A stretch of 11,651 nt of DNA from Acidobacteriota bacterium (GTDB lineage: Bacteria; Acidobacteriota; Vicinamibacteria; Vicinamibacterales; UBA2999), in assembly GCA_013813075.1 (NCBI GenBank), contig JACCSI010000463.1:1-11651 (forward strand), in the 5' to 3' direction. Made by a program: the position numbers and the translations under genes. Each line of letters begins with the position of its first letter. Position 1 is the first letter of the stretch. Shown here piece after piece: positions 6,115 through 11,651 of the stretch. A model generated the notes under the pieces. It was given only the letters and a program-made list of their open reading frames with translations, was not told where the DNA came from and ran no database searches.

Positions 6115-7686
6115 ATGGACGTGCCGCTGACGCCGATTGATTTTCTGCGCCGGGCGAGAAAGTTGTACCCCGATCGCGAGGCCGTTGTGGACGGCGACTC
6201 CAGATTTACCTTCGCCCAATTCGGCGAGCGCATCGACCGGTGGTCTGCGGCGCTGCAGTCGCTGGGCGTTTCACGTGGCGACCGGGTCGCCTACATCGCC
6301 CCGAACACGCACAGTAATCTCGAGGGCTACTATGCGGTGCCGCAAATTGGCGCGACGATCGTGCCGTGTAACTATCGGCTGACCGCCGATGACTTCGCCT
6401 ACATGATCGATCACAGCGGCGCCAAGGTCGTCTGCGCGCATCCCGACCAGATTGGCGCCGTCGATCGGATACGCCACCGGCTCCCCGAAGCGATTCAGTA
6501 CGTCGCCCTCGAAGCCAGCGGCGACGGCTGGCTCGATTACGAGGCGCTGCTGCGACAGTCGAGCGCGGCGCCGGCGCTTCCCGATATCGTCGAGAGCGAA
6601 TTGTTGTCGATCAACTACACGAGCGGCACCACGTCCCGGCCCAAGGGCGTGATGATTACGCATCGCAACGCCTACATCAACGCCGTCGGCACACTGATCC
6701 ATCTGCCGATGAAGGTCGGCGACCGCTACCTGTGGACGCTGCCGATGTTCCATGCCAATGGCTGGACCTACACATGGATCGTGACGGCGGTAGGCGGGAC
6801 GCATGTGTGCGTGCGAAAAGTGGAGCCGGCGCGGGTGTATCACCTGATTCGGACCGAGCGCATCGACATGCTCTGCGCCGCACCGACGGTGTTGATTGCG
6901 CTGGCGCACGCCGACCCAACGCTGCGTGCGCAGGCGCCACGCGGTGTGCGAGTCGTCACGGCGGGAGCGCCGCCGGCGGCGGCCACCATCCGCGCGATTG
7001 AAGAAGAGCTCGGGTGGACAGTCACCCAGGTCTATGGCCTGACCGAGACGTCTCCGTTCATCACCGTCTGTGAGCCGCGCCCGGAGCATCGCGACTTGTC
7101 CAGTGCCGACTCGGCGACGGTCAAGGCGAGACAAGGTGTCGAGTTGGTGACGTCGGGCGAGTTGCGCGTGATTACGCCGGAAGGGGAGGACGTTCCCCGC
7201 GACGGCGCGACGCTTGGCGAGATCGTGGCGCGCGGCAATGTGGTCATGGCCGGGTATTACCACGACCCCGACGCCACCGCCGCGGCCATCCGCGATGGTT
7301 GGTTCCATAGCGGCGACGTCGCGGTCGTGCACGCCGACGGTTACGTCGAGATTCGCGACCGAATCAAGGACGTCATCATCAGCGGCGGCGAGAACATCTC
7401 GTCGGTGGAAGTGGAAGCCACCCTCATTGCGCACCCGGCGATCATGGAGGTGGGCGTCGTCGGATTACCGCACGACAAGTGGGGAGAAGCGCCCCACGCC
7501 TTCGTGGTGTTGAAGCAAGGCGCAGCCGCGACGCCGGAATAACTCCGCGACTACTGCCGAACGAAACTCGCGCGGTTCAAGGTGCCGCACGGATTCACCT
7601 TCGTGCCGGAATTGCCGCGGACGGCAACCGGAAAAATCCAGAAATATGTGCTGCGTGGCAATCGGCCAAACATCGCTCCGCAATGA
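6115..7686 (+). pseudogene. Acyl-CoA synthetase (AMP-binding) interrupted by one in-frame stop
   Basis: Adenylates a carboxylic acid and transfers the acyl group to CoA. It resembles the medium/long-chain and DmdB-like ligases (LPMFHANGW). Numbered from ATG 6115, motif A3 YTSGTTSRPKG is at 168-178, A5 VYGLTET begins at 306, HSGD is at 398-401, and the hinge and A8 region RIKDVIISGGENIS is at 416-429. Codon 476 (7540-7542) is TAA. The same frame then continues for 47 codons that are plainly the rest of the C-terminal domain: [18 protein letters not shown], then [10 protein letters not shown] carrying the A10 catalytic lysine (codon 507). It ends at TGA 7684-7686. A single base change (GAA or CAA to TAA) explains this. 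The open product from 6115 to 7542 is 475 residues and would lack the lysine needed for adenylation. A GTG at 6100 in frame would add five residues; ATG 6115 is preferred. Recent pseudogenisation, recoding, or a base-call error are all possible. Confidence 0.85.
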
Positions 7687-7701
7687 GACGCGCGCGTCTC
7701 A
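7684..7701. repeat. 18 bp palindrome spanning two convergent stop codons
   Basis: TGAGACGCGCGCGTCTCA is a perfect palindrome. Its first three bases are the TGA of the full-length acyl-CoA synthetase frame. Its last three, read on the other strand, are the TGA of the DUF4242 gene. Both transcripts would end in the same stem. Neither side has a T-run, so it may be a 3'-end stabiliser or a non-canonical bidirectional terminator. Confidence 0.7.
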
Positions 7702-7971
7702 GTCGGCGGTCTGAGGGTTGATGATGGTCGTCACTTCGGAGACGCAGTCTGCGGGAAAACCGCCACGTTGCGCGTGTTCGCGAATCATCTCCGCATTCAA
7801 TGCCGTGTAGACACAGTAGATTTTGTCACCGGTGACGTAGCTGTGCTCCCACTTTATCGTTGGTCCCAGATCAGTCAGGACCTTACACGACTTCTGCGCC
7901 ACGCCCTTCAACTGATCGGCGTTCAGATCTCCCGCGCCGGGCAACGTCCGCTCGATGATGTATTGCGGCAT
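7699..7971 (-). CDS. DUF4242 domain protein (SCO4226-like)
   Basis: A 90-residue soluble protein of the DUF4242 family, with a ferredoxin-like fold. One member, Streptomyces SCO4226, is reported to bind nickel; the biological role is otherwise unknown. Family marks are the opening PQYIIERTLPGAG, SYVTGDKIYCVYTA (44-57) and EHAQRGGFPADCVSEV (65-80). Possible metal-side residues are H43, C53 and H66, but I infer no function from them. The start is firm: GGAGG (7976-7980) is 4 bases before the ATG, and a TATAAT box lies at 7991-7996. It converges on the acyl-CoA synthetase with only 12 bases between the stops. RNase HI upstream on the same strand ends 112 bases away, and the promoter suggests separate transcription. 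Confidence 0.88.
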   Translation of the reverse strand: MPQYIIERTLPGAGDLNADQLKGVAQKSCKVLTDLGPTIKWEHSYVTGDKIYCVYTALNAEMIREHAQRGGFPADCVSEVTTIINPQTAD

Positions 7972-7990
7972 CCGTCCTCCAAGAGGTCAG

Positions 7991-7996
7991 ATTATA
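7991..7996 (-). promoter_or_regulatory. -10 box for the DUF4242 gene
   Basis: Read on the minus strand, this is an exact TATAAT consensus preceded directly by TG. The predicted start near 7984 gives a very short leader of about 13 bases carrying the GGAGG ribosome site. The -35 region is GC-rich and unconvincing. Confidence 0.6.
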
Positions 7997-8083
7997 CAGT
8001 AACGGCTCACCTCGCTGCGGCTGACATCGACCTTGGATGCCGGGGCAGGCTGACAGCCGTGCGCGTCGCGGGCACCATCGCGC

Positions 8084-8488
8084 TCAGGGCCGCGCGTTCT
8101 GGTCCATGCCGAGGTTCGACAGCCGGTCCGCCTCGGTGTTGAGCTCACGCCGGACATGTTCAAACGTGACGTTGCCGACCTTGGCCACCAAGTGGCGGGC
8201 CTGACGATACAGTGGGAGCAGCCCTGCGTGTTTCACCCGGAATGTGCCGAGCATCTGCTGCACGACCAGCAGCGAGTCGGACTTGATGTGAAGGCGCGAG
8301 TGGCCATGCGCAGCGGCCCAGTCGAGCGCCGCCAGCACGCCGCGATACTCGGCGACGTTGTTGGTGTTCACGCCGATGCCTTCGTAAAGCTCGGCGAGCA
8401 CGGTGCCGGTCTCGTCCTTGACGATCACGCCGTAGCCCGCGGACCCTGGGTTGCCGCGGGCGCCACCATCGACGTTCGCCGTGATCAC
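8084..8488 (-). CDS. rnhA: Ribonuclease HI family protein
   Basis: Cleaves the RNA strand of RNA-DNA hybrids, acting in replication and R-loop removal. The 134-residue product has the four acidic residues of the RNase H fold: D7 (NVDGGARGNPG), E47 (NNVAEYRG), D71 (KSDSLLVVQQM) and D121 (NTEADRLSN). It most resembles the short archaeal-like type seen in the N-terminal domain of Mycobacterium Rv2228c (the same 'NNVAEYRG' and 'VKH--LL-LY' segments), not E. coli RnhA. I chose the GTG at 8488 because it overlaps the TGA of the zinc-ribbon gene as GTGA, indicating translational coupling. The open frame runs further upstream, but only within that gene in another frame. No ATG gives a sensible N-terminus. 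Rv2228c carries a phosphatase-like domain after RNase H; this one stops after RNase H. Confidence 0.9.
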   Translation of the reverse strand: MITANVDGGARGNPGSAGYGVIVKDETGTVLAELYEGIGVNTNNVAEYRGVLAALDWAAAHGHSRLHIKSDSLLVVQQMLGTFRVKHAGLLPLYRQARHLVAKVGNVTFEHVRRELNTEADRLSNLGMDQNARP

Positions 8489-9345
8489 GATGGTGAACGT
8501 TTGCTCGACGCGGTGCGCCCGGCTCTGGCGGCGGGCTTGACCGGCGCACCAAGATCGGGCGCGTCGGAGGGTCGCTCGAAGTGGTCCTGGCGCGTGCTCG
8601 CGGCGTCGAAGGCGGCCTGCCCCTGTTCCGAGCGTTGATGGACGCCGGCGAAATACAGAATCCGCTGGCAGTGGTCGCATTGCACGATTTGTTCGTTCTT
8701 GAGGATGGTGTTGTACACCTGCGGGCGCAGGCCAACGCGGCAGATCGTGCATTGTCCCTTTGCAGCCTCGCCGACGGCGATGCCCTGCCGTGCTTTGAGC
8801 ACCCGCTCGAACAGGTCGACTGTACCGCGGCTCATCTCGGCCACTAATGTCGCGCGCGCCGTCGTCGTCTCGTCCACGATGCGTTGCCTGTCTGCGGCAT
8901 CGGCCTGAATCGCGGCGCGTTCTCTCGCGATGCGCGTCTCCTCACCCTTGAGCGCCACTTCGGCCGCCTTCAGTTTGGCGGCGAGCTCATCGGCTTGCAC
9001 CATGCTGACGAGAATCTGTTCCTCGACCTTGGCGACTTCGCCTTCAACCGCGGTGATCTGATGCTGCATGGCGTGGTACTCGGCGTTGGTCTTCACCGCC
9101 ATCAGCTGCTCTTTGTATTTGCTCAAGCGCTGTTGCGCCGAGCTGATGTCCTTGTCGAGGCTGCGCCGGGCGCCCTGGTTGCCGGCGATCTCGTCTTTCG
9201 CCTGGGTGACGGCATCGCGTGACGCCGTGAGCTGGGCGTCCAGTGCGGCAATCTCGATCGGCGTCTCGGCGATGCGCTTGCGCGACTCGGCAGCCCGCGT
9301 TTCGACGTCCTGAAGTTGGATGAGGCGCTCGAGTTCTGGCGACAT
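8485..9345 (-). CDS. Coiled-coil protein with C4 zinc ribbon (CT398/Rv2229c-like)
   Basis: A 286-residue cytoplasmic protein. Residues 1-175 are a long helical coiled coil rich in Ala, Glu, Gln and Lys, with the family hallmark KYKEQLMAVKTNAEYHAMQ around 76-94. A zinc ribbon follows with C199, C202, C223 and C226 (CTIC, then CDHC). The C-terminal 50 residues are polar and disordered-looking. Family members (Chlamydia CT398, Helicobacter HP0958, Mycobacterium Rv2229c) bind nucleic acids or protein partners such as sigma-54 or flagellin mRNA; the general role is unsettled. I chose ATG 9345; the longer frame to 9384 would run into the tRNA. The ribosome site is weak. The gene starts 30 bases after the tRNA and overlaps RNase HI by 4 bp, so tRNA, zinc-ribbon gene and RNase H likely share a transcript. 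Confidence 0.88.
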   Translation of the reverse strand: MSPELERLIQLQDVETRAAESRKRIAETPIEIAALDAQLTASRDAVTQAKDEIAGNQGARRSLDKDISSAQQRLSKYKEQLMAVKTNAEYHAMQHQITAVEGEVAKVEEQILVSMVQADELAAKLKAAEVALKGEETRIARERAAIQADAADRQRIVDETTTARATLVAEMSRGTVDLFERVLKARQGIAVGEAAKGQCTICRVGLRPQVYNTILKNEQIVQCDHCQRILYFAGVHQRSEQGQAAFDAASTRQDHFERPSDAPDLGAPVKPAARAGRTASSKRSPS

Positions 9346-9375
9346 GCTTCGTGCTCGTCGTGCTTCTTGGTGGAG

Positions 9376-9448
9376 TGGGCCCACCTGGATTCGAACCAGG
9401 GACCAACCGATTATGAGCCGGCCGCTCTAACCGCTGAGCTATGGGCCC
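9376..9448 (-). tRNA. tRNA-Ile2 (CAU anticodon, lysidine-modified type)
   Basis: Folds as a complete 73-base cloverleaf on the minus strand. The acceptor GGGCCCA pairs with TGGGCCC, the D stem is GCTC/GAGC, and the anticodon stem is GCCGG/TCGGT with loop CTCATAA. The variable loop is TGGTC, the T stem is CCTGG/CCAGG with loop TTCGAAT, and the discriminator is A. The anticodon CAT (complement at 9413-9415) could mean Met, fMet or Ile2. The stretch from the anticodon loop to the variable loop (CTCATAATCGxTTGGTC) matches E. coli ileX tRNA-Ile2, so TilS would convert C34 to lysidine for reading AUA. fMet is ruled out by the fully paired acceptor end. CCA is not encoded directly after the discriminator. 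The rpoD terminator's U-tract ends one base before its 5' end. Confidence 0.93.
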
Positions 9449-9449
9449 G

Positions 9450-9466
9450 AAAAAAAAGGCGGTCCG

Positions 9467-9478
<12 letters not shown>
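9450..9478 (-). terminator. Rho-independent terminator of rpoD
   Basis: On the minus strand a perfect 8 bp stem, GGCGGTCC (9477-9470) with GGACCGCC (9465-9458), has the 4-base loop TAAC and is followed by eight T's (9457-9450). The loop contains the rpoD stop codon TAA and the upstream arm is made of the last rpoD codons. A ribosome finishing rpoD would cover the stem. Confidence 0.93.
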
Positions 9479-11197
<1,719 letters not shown>

Positions 11198-11248
11198 TCG
11201 GACCGTGTTTGACCGCGGGGCCACCAACCGGGACGTCTCGGAAGGAAG

Positions 11249-11651
11249 CTATTTATTATATAGGTCTCGCGGGCCCCGGCGGGCCAGTTCCAGCTGGCTC
11301 CGAAGCTGGTTTTTCTGCCGCAATAGCTGGCTCAGGCCGGCCTTCGTGTGCTCTTCGCGCCCGCCCCGGTCAATCTCCCGTTGAATTGCCGCGAGTTGCC
11401 GCTCGACGCGGCTATATCGCAACACCTGGACGCACGCATGCAGATCGAGCGACGGGGACTGGGCCGCCGCCGCCACCTGCGAAAGCAATTGCGCCTCGCC
11501 GTCGCTGAGTTTTTCCATCAGGGCCGCCGGCAACTCTTCTGGGTCCTTGGTGCGAAGCCCGAGCGCTTTCTCGAGCAGGTTTTGCGACCTAAGTCCTTCA
11601 AAGTCAGTCACTTCCAACTCAGTAAGGGCTTTTGCCGCATCACCCGGAGCG
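11249..11651 (-). CDS. dnaG: DNA primase DnaG, C-terminal fragment
   Basis: The last 133 codons are in the window, open to the right edge and ending at TAG 11249-11251. DnaG makes RNA primers at the replication fork, and its C-terminal helical domain docks on the replicative helicase DnaB. The visible part is helical and charged: VTDFEGLRSQNLLEKAL, then EELPAALMEKLSDGEAQLL, and a final basic helix hairpin (RVERQLAAIQREI, then LSQLLRQKNQLRSQLE), as in the helicase-binding end of primases. No catalytic TOPRIM or zinc-ribbon part is in view. The assignment rests on this pattern plus the position just before rpoD, so it is strong by context but moderate by sequence. Confidence 0.8.
   Translation of the reverse strand, partial: APGDAAKALTELEVTDFEGLRSQNLLEKALGLRTKDPEELPAALMEKLSDGEAQLLSQVAAAAQSPSLDLHACVQVLRYSRVERQLAAIQREIDRGGREEHTKAGLSQLLRQKNQLRSQLELARRGPRDLYNK
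11255..11260 (-). promoter_or_regulatory. Candidate -10 box for rpoD inside the dnaG 3' end
   Basis: The minus strand reads TATAAT here, and these bases also encode the penultimate Tyr-Asn of DnaG. It is the only AT-rich patch in this area. Transcription would start near 11248 with a leader of about 50 bases to ATG 11197. No convincing -35 box is visible; the upstream DNA is very GC-rich. Confidence 0.45.

Noticed and set aside
6271..7434. Minus-strand open frame (387 codons) opposite the acyl-CoA synthetase
   Set aside because: Arg/Asp/Val-rich shadow frame; all conserved adenylation motifs lie on the plus strand.
9346..9384. Longer start for the zinc-ribbon protein at 9384
   Set aside because: It would place the first codons inside the tRNA 3' end. 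Family members begin near MSPELERL, which matches ATG 9345.

Overview
This is a GC-rich bacterial chromosome segment made almost entirely of housekeeping genes. I see no phage, transposon, CRISPR or defence island. The organism is a diderm-type heterotroph. An Acidobacteriota (Vicinamibacteria-like) origin is my best guess from the protein style and gene neighbourhoods, but the sequence alone cannot prove it.

Region 1 (1-2799, + strand) is the 3' end of the division/cell-wall (dcw) cluster: the FtsQ C-terminus, then ftsA (TTG start, strong ribosome site) and ftsZ (complete, ending in the conserved FtsA/ZipA-binding peptide). Region 2 (2800-4736) holds a structured 140 bp spacer with a perfect 10 bp inverted repeat, then a B12-binding-type radical SAM protein with a C-x3-C-x2-C cluster motif. 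Region 3 (4737-6048) has a small minus-strand protein with a SpoVG-like look and a divergent spacer with two adjacent palindromic elements. It ends with a PgeF/YfiH-type multicopper-oxidase-like (laccase-domain) protein.

Region 4 (6103-7971) carries an acyl-CoA synthetase with a probable leaderless start. One in-frame TAA cuts off its last 47 codons, including the catalytic A10 lysine. It converges on a DUF4242 gene, and the stop codons of the two genes form the two ends of one perfect 18 bp palindrome.

Region 5 (8084-11651, minus strand, read right to left) is dnaG (C-terminus) - rpoD - terminator - tRNA-Ile2(CAU) - zinc-ribbon coiled-coil protein - RNase HI. The dnaG-rpoD pair is the macromolecular-synthesis operon core. 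A -10 box for rpoD appears to lie inside the last codons of dnaG. The rpoD stop codon sits in the loop of its own terminator, whose U-tract ends one base before the tRNA. The zinc-ribbon and RNase H genes overlap by 4 bp (GTGA) and are likely translationally coupled. This pair is also adjacent in mycobacteria (Rv2229c-Rv2228c).

The points most worth a second look are the nonsense codon in the synthetase, the palindrome joining two convergent stop codons, the terminator abutting the tRNA, and the SpoVG-like small protein.
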